NCBI RefSeq assembly: GCF_039545795.1
Contig: NZ_CP154260.1
Coordinates: forward strand, 2,299,001 to 2,363,000
DNA length: 64,000 nt
Direction: 5' to 3'
Origin: Chitinophaga niabensis
GTDB taxonomy: Bacteria > Bacteroidota > Bacteroidia > Chitinophagales > Chitinophagaceae
A program made the translations under genes and the position numbers. The notes beneath the pieces are model-generated. The model saw nothing but the letters and a program-made list of their open reading frames with translations. It did not search any database and was not told where the DNA came from. The first letter of the stretch is position 1, and the number at the start of each line of letters is the position of its first letter. Below are positions 25,296-33,062 of the stretch, piece by piece.

Positions 25296-28200
25296 TTATC
25301 TTTTTATCAGTGATGCATCAGCGTTTAAGATAGTACTGGCCACTACAGTGTTCGCAGCTACCAGGGCACTATCTATGGGCCCGCTGAATTTATATTGCCC
25401 GGCATACAGCCAGCCTCTTTGTTTTTGTGGGTGTTGTCTGAATTTTGCCAGTTCTTTCTGTTGTAGTTGTAATAGCAATTCCATCTCTGCCGCTTGCGGT
25501 GAACGGCCCGTTAATTTCTTGAACGTAAGCGTAATAGCCTGTTTGTTATCGGCTTCCTTTGCCATCTGTTCCCCCATTACTTTTGCAGCCTCCAGGTAAG
25601 TAGGATCATTCAGGGTAACCAGTGCCTGTAGGGGTGTATTTGTTTTCTGCCGCCTCACCATGCAATAACTCCGGGAAGGCGCATCGAAGGTGGCCAGTGT
25701 GGGGTTGGGCACAGATCTTTTTACGAATACATACAAACTGCGTTTATACACGAGGTTACCCGTATCCTGGTGATACGTTTTGCTGTTGATTTCCCATAGC
25801 CCGTTTGGCTGGTAAGGTTTAATACTTCTGCCACCCACTTCAGGGTTCAGCAATCCACTTGCCTGCAACGCATTATCCCGCACCATTTCTGCGGACATAC
25901 GATACGCAGGGCCGTGTGACAGTAAACGGTTATCCGGGTCTTTTTCCTTCGCCGCTTTTCCTGCCCGGGAATCCTGGCGGTATGTGGCAGACATTACAAT
26001 GAGTTTATTGATCGCTTTTACGTTCCACCCTGAGTCTATAAAGGTAACGGCAAGCCAGTCCAGCAATGCAGGATGACTGGGTATTTCACCCTGGTTGCCA
26101 AAATCCTCTGATGTTTTCACCAGTCCGGTGCCAAAGAAATTCTGCCAATACCGGTTCACTGTTACTCTTGCAGTTAAAGGATTATCAGGATGAGTGACCC
26201 ATTGCGCAAGACCGTACCTGTTTTTAGGAAGGTCCTTTGGATAAGGTAATAAACTGGCCGGTGTATTAGGGAACACCTGTTCTCCCGGCATATCATAATT
26301 GCCGCGTTTGAGTAAGTATGTTTTTTTAGGAACAGGCATTTCCTGCATCACCATTAATTCTTTTATGGTGGCCACGGTATCCGCCAGTTTGTTGCGTAAC
26401 CGTATGCGTTCCTTTTGCTGAGCAGTATCAGCAACAGACAGGTAGTATTGTTTTAAAGCCACCGGATCAGGTTTGGCTGCAATCGCAGCCCAGGATGTTT
26501 TCTTTGCCAGGATGCTTATTTCCAGTGGCGTAATGTTGCGGTTATATACCACAAGGTCATCTACCAATGCATTGGTAATACCAAAGCCGCGGTCCCAGCC
26601 ACCAATTTGCAATCCTGCTTCATGGGGGCCATTCCCGAAGTTGATATCCTTTCTGAGCTGGTCCATGGTGGTTTCCATGGGCATGGGCGCACCATCCAGG
26701 TAAAGATTAAAACCTGCTGCGGTGGAAGAACCATCATAGGTTACGGTGAGTTGTATCCATTTATCACGCGGCATAGCATCTTTACTGATCCTGGTAATGG
26801 CATCTGAAGGTGCCGTATGTGCCATCATGATCTCCAGTTTATTATCCTTCAGATACAAATGATACCCTCTGAAGTTATACAAACGTTCCCTGTCTCCTTT
26901 ATGAAAGATCACACCCTGTGTTAATGCGTTGGGAATGTTCACCCATAATCCGATACTAAAAGGTTGTGATTTACGGAACATGCCAATGGGTTTCACATCC
27001 AGCCAGTTATCACCATTTAATTTCATGGCTTTTCCGGTACCGTTTGCTGCAAAATCACTTCCCTTGCCGGGATCATTCTTCATCCCTCTGATCACACCTT
27101 CCTGTTTTTTATTTACCGTATTTTTAAAATCAGCCTGATCAAATGAGAACAAAGCCTGTAAGTTGTCTGAGGGTATCTTATAGGCAACCAGCTGCTGATA
27201 GGTTTTACTATTCATCCATTGTTCAAAGCCGTTGGTTGGGACCTTTATCTGTGCAATACTGTCTTTAATAGATTGCATAGCCCGTTCTTTTTCTGCTGTA
27301 GTCAGCAGCAAGGTAGGAGTAGGCATGGCGCCATCAAATGAGATCTGCCCGGCCTCCTTTACGTTGTTAAAGAAACTGAACAGTTCGTAATAGTTCTTTT
27401 GGGTGATGGGATCGTATTTGTGATCATGGCATTTGGCACAGCCGATAGATAATCCTAACATGGCATCGCCAAATGTATTTGTTCTGTCTACCACATATTC
27501 CGTTTGGAATTCTTCTTCCACAACCCCGCCTTCCATATTCTGCTGGTGATTACGGTTAAAGGCTGTAGCGATGATCATCTCCCTGCTGGCTTGTGGGAAC
27601 AGGTCACCTGCCAGTTGCCATTGCAGGAATTTATCATAAGGAAGGTTGGTATTAAATGCTTTGATCACCCAATCACGGTAGGGAGACATATCCCTTTCAT
27701 CATCGATCGAATAACCATGTGTGTCTGCAAACCGCGCAGCATCCAGCCAGTCCACTGCCATCTTTTCACCAAAATGGGGAGAGTTGAGTAAGCGGTCCAC
27801 CTGCTTTTCATATGCATTGGGAGAAGTATCCCGGATAAAGTCATTGATCTCTTTTAAGGTGGGTGGTAAACCTGTAAGGTCCAGTGATACCCGTCTTAAT
27901 AATAACTCTTTATCAGCCTCCGCTGCCGGCAGTAAGTCTTCTTTTTGCAGTTTAGCCTGGATGAAGTTATCTATGGGATTTACCTGTACGCCCTTAACCC
28001 GAGGCACTTTTGATTTCTCTGGTTTAACAAAGGCCCAGTGTGTTTTATATTTCGCTCCGTCTTCGATCCATTTTATCAGGATGGCTTTTTCTGTAGCTGT
28101 GAGGCTCAGGTGGGACTCCGGCGTGGGCATTAAATACTTTGGGTCAGTAGAAATGATCCGGTGGAACAGTTCGCTTTTATGGAGGTTGCCGGGAGTAATG

Positions 28201-28478
28201 GCCACTTTCCCTTTATTCTCCGGAAGGTCAGCATAGGCATGGTCAGCTATGTCCAGCCGCAGGCCTGCTTTTTGTTTTGCTTTATCCGGCCCGTGGCAGG
28301 CAAAACATTTGTCAGACAGGATGGGCTTTACATCGATATTATAATCCAATGGCCCGTTCAGGGCATCATAGGCAGCCTGTACATCATCCGGCATATCCGG
28401 TGTCGTGGAAGAAAATACAAACACACTCATCCCGATCACGAATGCAAGCAACAGTAGTATAATAATGATCCGCCGCAT
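25296..28478 (-). CDS. DUF1553/DUF1549 cytochrome c protein with LamG domain
   Basis: 1060 residues. N-terminal TM or signal segment (~3-24), then a planctomycete cytochrome C domain with CFACH (C58, C61, H62; DKCFACHGPDKAKQKAGLRL), a DUF1549 domain (~160-370; VDRLLNSPHFGEKMAVDWLD, second heme motif in GCAKCHDHKYDPITQ), a LamG/concanavalin-like lectin domain (~455-655; FSIGLWVNIPNALTQGVIFH) and DUF1553 (~740-1010; NRYWQNFFGTGLVKTSEDFG, TYRQDSRAG, NTPLQALVTLNDPTYLEAAK). The multidomain form is characteristic of Planctomycetota and found in some Chitinophagales. First gene of the operon, with a 114-bp region to the divergent AraC gene. Possible role: periplasmic oxidation of a polysaccharide bound by the lectin domain. 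Confidence 0.93.
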   Translation of the reverse strand: MRRIIIILLLLAFVIGMSVFVFSSTTPDMPDDVQAAYDALNGPLDYNIDVKPILSDKCFACHGPDKAKQKAGLRLDIADHAYADLPENKGKVAITPGNLHKSELFHRIISTDPKYLMPTPESHLSLTATEKAILIKWIEDGAKYKTHWAFVKPEKSKVPRVKGVQVNPIDNFIQAKLQKEDLLPAAEADKELLLRRVSLDLTGLPPTLKEINDFIRDTSPNAYEKQVDRLLNSPHFGEKMAVDWLDAARFADTHGYSIDDERDMSPYRDWVIKAFNTNLPYDKFLQWQLAGDLFPQASREMIIATAFNRNHQQNMEGGVVEEEFQTEYVVDRTNTFGDAMLGLSIGCAKCHDHKYDPITQKNYYELFSFFNNVKEAGQISFDGAMPTPTLLLTTAEKERAMQSIKDSIAQIKVPTNGFEQWMNSKTYQQLVAYKIPSDNLQALFSFDQADFKNTVNKKQEGVIRGMKNDPGKGSDFAANGTGKAMKLNGDNWLDVKPIGMFRKSQPFSIGLWVNIPNALTQGVIFHKGDRERLYNFRGYHLYLKDNKLEIMMAHTAPSDAITRISKDAMPRDKWIQLTVTYDGSSTAAGFNLYLDGAPMPMETTMDQLRKDINFGNGPHEAGLQIGGWDRGFGITNALVDDLVVYNRNITPLEISILAKKTSWAAIAAKPDPVALKQYYLSVADTAQQKERIRLRNKLADTVATIKELMVMQEMPVPKKTYLLKRGNYDMPGEQVFPNTPASLLPYPKDLPKNRYGLAQWVTHPDNPLTARVTVNRYWQNFFGTGLVKTSEDFGNQGEIPSHPALLDWLAVTFIDSGWNVKAINKLIVMSATYRQDSRAGKAAKEKDPDNRLLSHGPAYRMSAEMVRDNALQASGLLNPEVGGRSIKPYQPNGLWEINSKTYHQDTGNLVYKRSLYVFVKRSVPNPTLATFDAPSRSYCMVRRQKTNTPLQALVTLNDPTYLEAAKVMGEQMAKEADNKQAITLTFKKLTGRSPQAAEMELLLQLQQKELAKFRQHPQKQRGWLYAGQYKFSGPIDSALVAANTVVASTILNADASLIKR

Positions 28479-28569
28479 TAAAAGATGTTTTACGTGGATA
28501 AAAGCGACTTATTTGGTTGTCCATAAATTTAATAAACCCTTATTGTAACAGCAATACACAAACACAACT

Positions 28570-28577
28570 TATATTTG
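28570..28577 (+). promoter_or_regulatory. Candidate -7 element for the AraC gene
   Basis: TATATTTG, a full TAnnTTTG match, 15 nt before the ATG at 28593. The nearest TTG (28543-28545) is 24 bp upstream, one base longer than the usual range. It is in the region between this gene and the divergent cytochrome operon. Confidence 0.5.
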
Positions 28578-28592
28578 TACAAATCCGACTTT

Positions 28593-29459
28593 ATGAATTC
28601 CTTTACGTTACTGAACACGGACTACGTACAGTTGAACAAAAGCTGGCATTACAATAACATAAAAAGCATTTTCTACCGGTTATATTATATAGACGGAGGG
28701 GAGGGGAAGCTGTATAATGATGAAGGGGCCGTAACACTGGAAGATGGCTATCTATATCTTATTCCCAGTTTTACTACCTGCAATTATGAATGCAGGAACG
28801 AACTGAGTCAATATTATGTGTCATTCATGGAAGAATCTGCAGATGGTATTTCCCTGTTTGCCGCTAACAGGAAGATCTTTAAACAATCCGCCAGTGCAGA
28901 AGATATTAACTGCGTAAAACGCATCCTGTCACTAAATCCCAACCGTGCCATCAAGACGTCCTATAACCCCAGGGACTACGAAAAGAGTGACATCCTCAGG
29001 AGTTACCAGGACATGAATAACCTCATACCACCGGCAGTATTTATGGAAACCTGCGGGTTAATATTGCAGTTGCTTTCACGGTTCATGGCTCCGGAAAACT
29101 TTCGGATCGCAGAGAGGACCATGATCCATCCAAAAGTAATGGATGCCATCAACTTTATTCAAAGCAACCTGCTCACTAATATCACTGTGGAAGGATTGGC
29201 ACAAAGAGCCAATCAGCATCCCGATTACTTTTCGAGGCTTTTCCTAAAGAACACCGGGGAGCGGCCATTGGCTTATGTGCAATTAAAAAGAGTGGAACGG
29301 GTGCAGTTGTTACTCATTACTACTGATCTTCCTTTTTATAAAATAGCCGAAGAAACAGGTTTTGAAAGTCTTTCTTATTTATCACGCGTATTCAGGAATC
29401 ATACAGGGCAAACACTGAGTGATTATAAGCGGCAGAATTTAATCAGCCAATCGGGTTAA
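28593..29459 (+). CDS. AraC family transcriptional regulator
   Basis: 288 residues from ATG at 28593 (MNSFTLLNTDYVQL); upstream in-frame TTG at 28575 overlaps the promoter. N-terminal cupin-like sensory domain (IDGGEGKLYNDEGAVTLEDG, YLIPSFTTCNYECRN) and C-terminal double helix-turn-helix (ITVEGLAQRANQHPDYFSRL, FYKIAEETGFESLSYLSRVF). It faces away from the DUF1553/DUF1501 cytochrome operon and is the likely regulator of that operon; the inducer would be a carbohydrate by analogy with the family. It stands alone: the next gene starts 104 bp further with its own upstream motif. Confidence 0.92.
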   Translation: MNSFTLLNTDYVQLNKSWHYNNIKSIFYRLYYIDGGEGKLYNDEGAVTLEDGYLYLIPSFTTCNYECRNELSQYYVSFMEESADGISLFAANRKIFKQSASAEDINCVKRILSLNPNRAIKTSYNPRDYEKSDILRSYQDMNNLIPPAVFMETCGLILQLLSRFMAPENFRIAERTMIHPKVMDAINFIQSNLLTNITVEGLAQRANQHPDYFSRLFLKNTGERPLAYVQLKRVERVQLLLITTDLPFYKIAEETGFESLSYLSRVFRNHTGQTLSDYKRQNLISQSG

Positions 29460-29484
29460 TAACCGAACACCTCATGTATCAAAA

Positions 29485-29500
29485 ACGGACAGGTATTGAA
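29485..29500 (+). promoter_or_regulatory. Motif shared upstream of the two FtsX-type permease genes
   Basis: ACGGACAGGTATTGAA, 63 nt before the start of the permease gene at 29564. The same motif, in the same orientation to the gene, with one difference in 16 positions, lies at 37801-37816 upstream of the second permease gene. Confidence 0.5.
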
Positions 29501-29563
29501 AATATAAATATGTATAATACTGAATAAAACCTTTTTACTTTCAGGCATTCTTTTAGTACCTGA

Positions 29564-31903
29564 ATGCGCAATAACCTGTTAAAGATGCTTAAAACAACCT
29601 GGCGCCACCTGATCAAAGACCGTCAATTCACTATCCTTAATCTTGCAGGCCTTTCTACGGGCTTAGCGTGTGCATTACTGATTGGCTTATGGATACACGA
29701 TGAATTGAACATAGATAAATTCCACCGCAGGAATGTATACCAGGTAATGCTGAATGAAAACGCAGGAGACCGTATTGCCACCAGGGAAGGTACCGGCAAC
29801 ACCGTGGGAGACGTTCTCCTGAAAAGCATGCCTGAAGTGGAGTACACGGCAACCACCACACCTGCGGCCTGGTTCAGGAACTTCAACCTGTCCCGGAAAG
29901 AAAACACCCTCAGTGCAAAAGGCAACTTTGTGAGCAAAGGCTTCTTCTCTGTTTTTTCCTATGAGTTGTTGCAGGGAGACAGGGTGCTGGAAAACAAAAA
30001 CAGTATTGTGATATCAGCACAACTGGCAAAAAAATTATTTCATTCTGTGGATAGTGCAATAGGAAAAGAGTTATCCTGGAAGTGGCTGACCTTTGGAAAA
30101 CCCTGCATCGTGTCTGGTGTTTTCAAAGACTTTCCTGTTAACTCCACTGCACAATACGATTTTGTATTACCCTTGGAAGCCTGGTACGATATCGTTCCTT
30201 CATCCAATACACTTACCGGTCCCTTTAATACGTATATCGTATCAGCCAGGGAAATACCGGGTAAGCAGATCACAGATCTGTTGCATGCAAATTTCAATGA
30301 TACCATAACAAAACCTTTCCTGCGGTCTTATGCAGATGGCTATTTGTATGGTAAGTATGAAAACGGTGTGCAGGCCGGAGGAAGGATAGGGTATGTAAAA
30401 CTGTTTACTGTTATCGCCATTTTCATCCTGCTGATCGCCTGCATTAATTTTATGAACCTCTCTACCGCCAAGGCTTCCCGGCGGATAAAGGAGATCAGTG
30501 TTAAAAAATCTTTAGGTGCCGGCAGGTTTTCGCTGGTGCGGCAATTCCTGGGAGAGTCTGTATTGATGAGCCTGGCAGCCTTACTGATAGCTTTGCTTAT
30601 TGTATGGGCATTATTGCCGCAATTCAGACAGCTTACGGGTAAAGTGTTTGTGTTCGATCCCGCATTGCTGCTGGCTGTGCTGGGCATTACCTTATTGACC
30701 GGCCTGGTGGCAGGGAGTTATCCTGCATTTTACCTTTCGCGCTTTCAGGCACTTAAAGGCGCCATCCATCGCTCTGCGGGAGAACTCTGGGCCAGGAAAG
30801 GGCTTGTTACTTTCCAGTTCACGGTATCCGCAGTATTTATCATAGCAGTTTTGGTGGTATACAACCAGATCAGTTATGTAGAAACGAAATCGCCCGGTTA
30901 TAACAAAGACAATGTGCTTTGTTTTGAGCTGCAGGGCAGGGCTGCAGAGAAGGCTGCTGCCTTCCTGGCTGAAGTAAAAGATATTCCGGGAGTAGTAAAT
31001 GTATCCAGCATAGAGCAACAGATCATTTTACCCAGTTTTGTGCCTGATGGAAGTGTAAGATGGGAAGGAAAGAACCAGGACGGTAAGATCCGTTTTAACC
31101 AGATGCCGGTAAACTACGATCTGATAGAAACGCTGGACATGCAAATGATGGAAGGCCGGTCTTTTTCAAGGAACTATGCTTCAGACACAGGCGCCGTGAT
31201 CCTCAACGAAACCGCTATTAAAGCAATGGATATCAAAGATCCCATTGGTAAAACAATCAGTCTTGGTCAGCGGGAAAAACGGATCGTTGGCGTAGTGAAA
31301 GATTTCCATTTCAACTCCCTGCACGAAGCCATCAGGCCATTTATTTTCAAGCTGGCACCACAGGAAACCATGCTGGTGATGGCTAAGATCAAAGCCGGTC
31401 AGGAAAAGGCAACCATTGCCCGCATCAACGGATTGTGGAATACTTTCAATCCCGGATTTTTCTTTGACTACCGCTTCCTGGATAACGACTACCAGGTGCA
31501 ATATGCTTCAGAAAAACTGGTGGCCACCATTTCCCGGTATTTTGCCGGATTGGCCATTATCATCTCCTGCCTGGGCCTCTTTGGCCTTGCGGCCTTCACT
31601 GCGGAACGCCGCCGGAAAGAGATTGGTATACGAAAAGTACTGGGCGCCACCGTTGGTAACTTTGTGTTGATGTTATCAAAGGATTTTCTGCAACTGGTGC
31701 TGATAGCCATACTGATCGCTTTCCCGCTTGCATGGTGGGCAATGACGCAATGGCTGAACGATTTTGCTTATCACGTTCCGCTGGGCATGTCAGTTTTCGT
31801 GGCAACCGGCTGTGCTATTATACTGATCACTTTGCTGACGGTAGGATACCAGGCCATCCGGTCTGCGTTGGCCAACCCGGTGAATAGTTTGAAAGCAGAA
31901 TGA
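29564..31903 (+). CDS. ABC transporter permease (FtsX/MacB-like)
   Basis: 779 residues. The N-terminus LKTTWRHLIKDRQFTILNLA with a TM segment, a MacB-like periplasmic core domain (~45-245), an FtsX permease block (TM segments ~285-420, containing IKEISVKKSLGAGRFSLVRQ), a second periplasmic domain, and a second FtsX block (~665-770, RKEIGIRKVLGATVGNFVLM). Such long double-FtsX proteins are very numerous in Chitinophaga-type genomes. They act with a MacB-like ATPase, which is not encoded nearby, so this is an orphan. The start at 29564 is conventional; ATG at 29585 is possible. Its stop overlaps an ATG of the next frame. Confidence 0.93.
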   Translation: MRNNLLKMLKTTWRHLIKDRQFTILNLAGLSTGLACALLIGLWIHDELNIDKFHRRNVYQVMLNENAGDRIATREGTGNTVGDVLLKSMPEVEYTATTTPAAWFRNFNLSRKENTLSAKGNFVSKGFFSVFSYELLQGDRVLENKNSIVISAQLAKKLFHSVDSAIGKELSWKWLTFGKPCIVSGVFKDFPVNSTAQYDFVLPLEAWYDIVPSSNTLTGPFNTYIVSAREIPGKQITDLLHANFNDTITKPFLRSYADGYLYGKYENGVQAGGRIGYVKLFTVIAIFILLIACINFMNLSTAKASRRIKEISVKKSLGAGRFSLVRQFLGESVLMSLAALLIALLIVWALLPQFRQLTGKVFVFDPALLLAVLGITLLTGLVAGSYPAFYLSRFQALKGAIHRSAGELWARKGLVTFQFTVSAVFIIAVLVVYNQISYVETKSPGYNKDNVLCFELQGRAAEKAAAFLAEVKDIPGVVNVSSIEQQIILPSFVPDGSVRWEGKNQDGKIRFNQMPVNYDLIETLDMQMMEGRSFSRNYASDTGAVILNETAIKAMDIKDPIGKTISLGQREKRIVGVVKDFHFNSLHEAIRPFIFKLAPQETMLVMAKIKAGQEKATIARINGLWNTFNPGFFFDYRFLDNDYQVQYASEKLVATISRYFAGLAIIISCLGLFGLAAFTAERRRKEIGIRKVLGATVGNFVLMLSKDFLQLVLIAILIAFPLAWWAMTQWLNDFAYHVPLGMSVFVATGCAIILITLLTVGYQAIRSALANPVNSLKAE

Positions 31904-31941
31904 GGGAAATCTGTGTATTCTTTTTTATATATTGCTACACT

Positions 31942-32388
31942 ATGCCATTCTTCCAATTCAGCATCACTGAAAAAAACACCTATGTTAAAAGGCGCAGCAA
32001 TACCTTCCGTTTTACCGCCATTATAACCTGCGTGATCCTCATTGCCGGGCTGTTGATCACTCCGGTCACCATTGCGCTGGGAGTGGCGCTCATTGTTTTC
32101 CTGGTGCAGTATTTTAAATTGATCGGAAGAGAACGCTATCGTATCATAGCCATCACCATAAATGATGATAACCTGGTAATTCAGTATGATGATAAAGGCA
32201 AAAGCAGATCACTAAGTGGTAGTCCCACAGATTTTAGATTCAAAAAGAAAACCACGCTTTTCAATAAAAGTAAAACTATTTACCTGGCTGTTTATTTCCA
32301 GGGCAGCTTACAGATAAAGCAATTCGAACAGGACGAATTAAGGGGACCTGTTTTTGATGATATCATCCACGCAACTAACCGGGGGTAG
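31942..32388 (+). CDS. Hypothetical protein with two TM segments
   Basis: 148 residues from ATG 31942; an alternative ATG at 31900 overlaps the permease stop (ATGA) and would add 14 hydrophobic residues. After a charged N-terminus (TEKNTYVKRRSNTF) come two TM segments in a hairpin (FRFTAIITCVILIAGLLITP, then IALGVALIVFLVQYFKLIG) and a ~90-residue soluble region with beta-strand pattern (ITINDDNLVIQYDD, TIYLAVYFQGSLQIKQFEQD), which resembles a PH-like membrane domain. No family recognised. Co-transcription with the permease is possible. Confidence 0.7.
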   Translation: MPFFQFSITEKNTYVKRRSNTFRFTAIITCVILIAGLLITPVTIALGVALIVFLVQYFKLIGRERYRIIAITINDDNLVIQYDDKGKSRSLSGSPTDFRFKKKTTLFNKSKTIYLAVYFQGSLQIKQFEQDELRGPVFDDIIHATNRG

Positions 32389-32485
32389 TGTTGCCATTAC
32401 AAAAAGAACACTGCAGCTCCTCTAAACTTAATAATCTCTTAGCATTGCAAAACCTCCGCAGCTACTACCTTTACACAAAAAGACA

Positions 32486-32731
32486 ATGCAGCGGAAATTA
32501 GGTACAATCACCACCCCCGAAAACTTCAACGAAATCATCGATCTCCTCGATAGAAAAGGCCTCCCCATGCCACGCCCGGAAATCGCCAACTGGATCCAGG
32601 AAGTATTCGAAGTAAAAGAGGACAATATGCTGGAACGCGTATTCGCCGCCATGGATAAAACACAGAGCACAATAACCCTGGACGATGATAACGAATACGC
32701 AGACGATACAGACGACCTTCGCATGAAGTAA
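32486..32731 (+). CDS. Small acidic hypothetical protein
   Basis: 81 residues, predicted mostly helical, with a very acidic end (LDDDNEYADDTDDLRMK). The N-terminal part (TITTPENFNEIIDLLDRKGL) is not recognised. A candidate promoter precedes it: TTG at 32445-32447, an 18-bp spacer and TACCTTTA (one mismatch to TAnnTTTG) at 32466-32473, 12 nt before the ATG. The codon choice resembles neighbouring genes, so it is likely real. It precedes the large duplicated protein at 33063 with 331 bp between them. Confidence 0.55.
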   Translation: MQRKLGTITTPENFNEIIDLLDRKGLPMPRPEIANWIQEVFEVKEDNMLERVFAAMDKTQSTITLDDDNEYADDTDDLRMK

Positions 32732-32797
32732 AAATTCCTTTAATATATAAATATATTCTATTTATTATGTGACTCCGGCTTTTCGTAAATTGGGAAT

Positions 32798-32938
32798 ATG
32801 CCAGTGAAGAAGCACATATTAAAGCCCAAACCATTCCCGGCTGAAAAACCCAACACCTTCAAAAGAACCTGGACGCTCTCCCCGCATCACAGGTATTCCT
32901 TTCGCATTCCCCGGTATCAACCTAAACGCTCCTCATAA
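32798..32938 (+). CDS. Candidate 46-residue basic, proline-rich ORF
   Basis: In the 331-bp gap 32732-33062 the only open frame of note starts at ATG 32798 and runs 46 codons. It is strongly basic and proline-rich (MPVKKHILKPKPFPAEKP, later RIPRYQPKRSS). No family is recognised and no promoter is convincing, so it may be chance. The rest of the gap is AT-rich at its left end and shows no hairpin or conserved site. Confidence 0.2.
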   Translation: MPVKKHILKPKPFPAEKPNTFKRTWTLSPHHRYSFRIPRYQPKRSS

Positions 32939-33062
32939 GTCCCGTATTAATACGCATCCCTTTCCCGTATAACCCTCCTAACTTTATACCCGGTCTTTCT
33001 CCATTAGCCCCAGATAAGTATTTCGAAACACCCCAAATAATACACCCCAAAAATTAACGATC

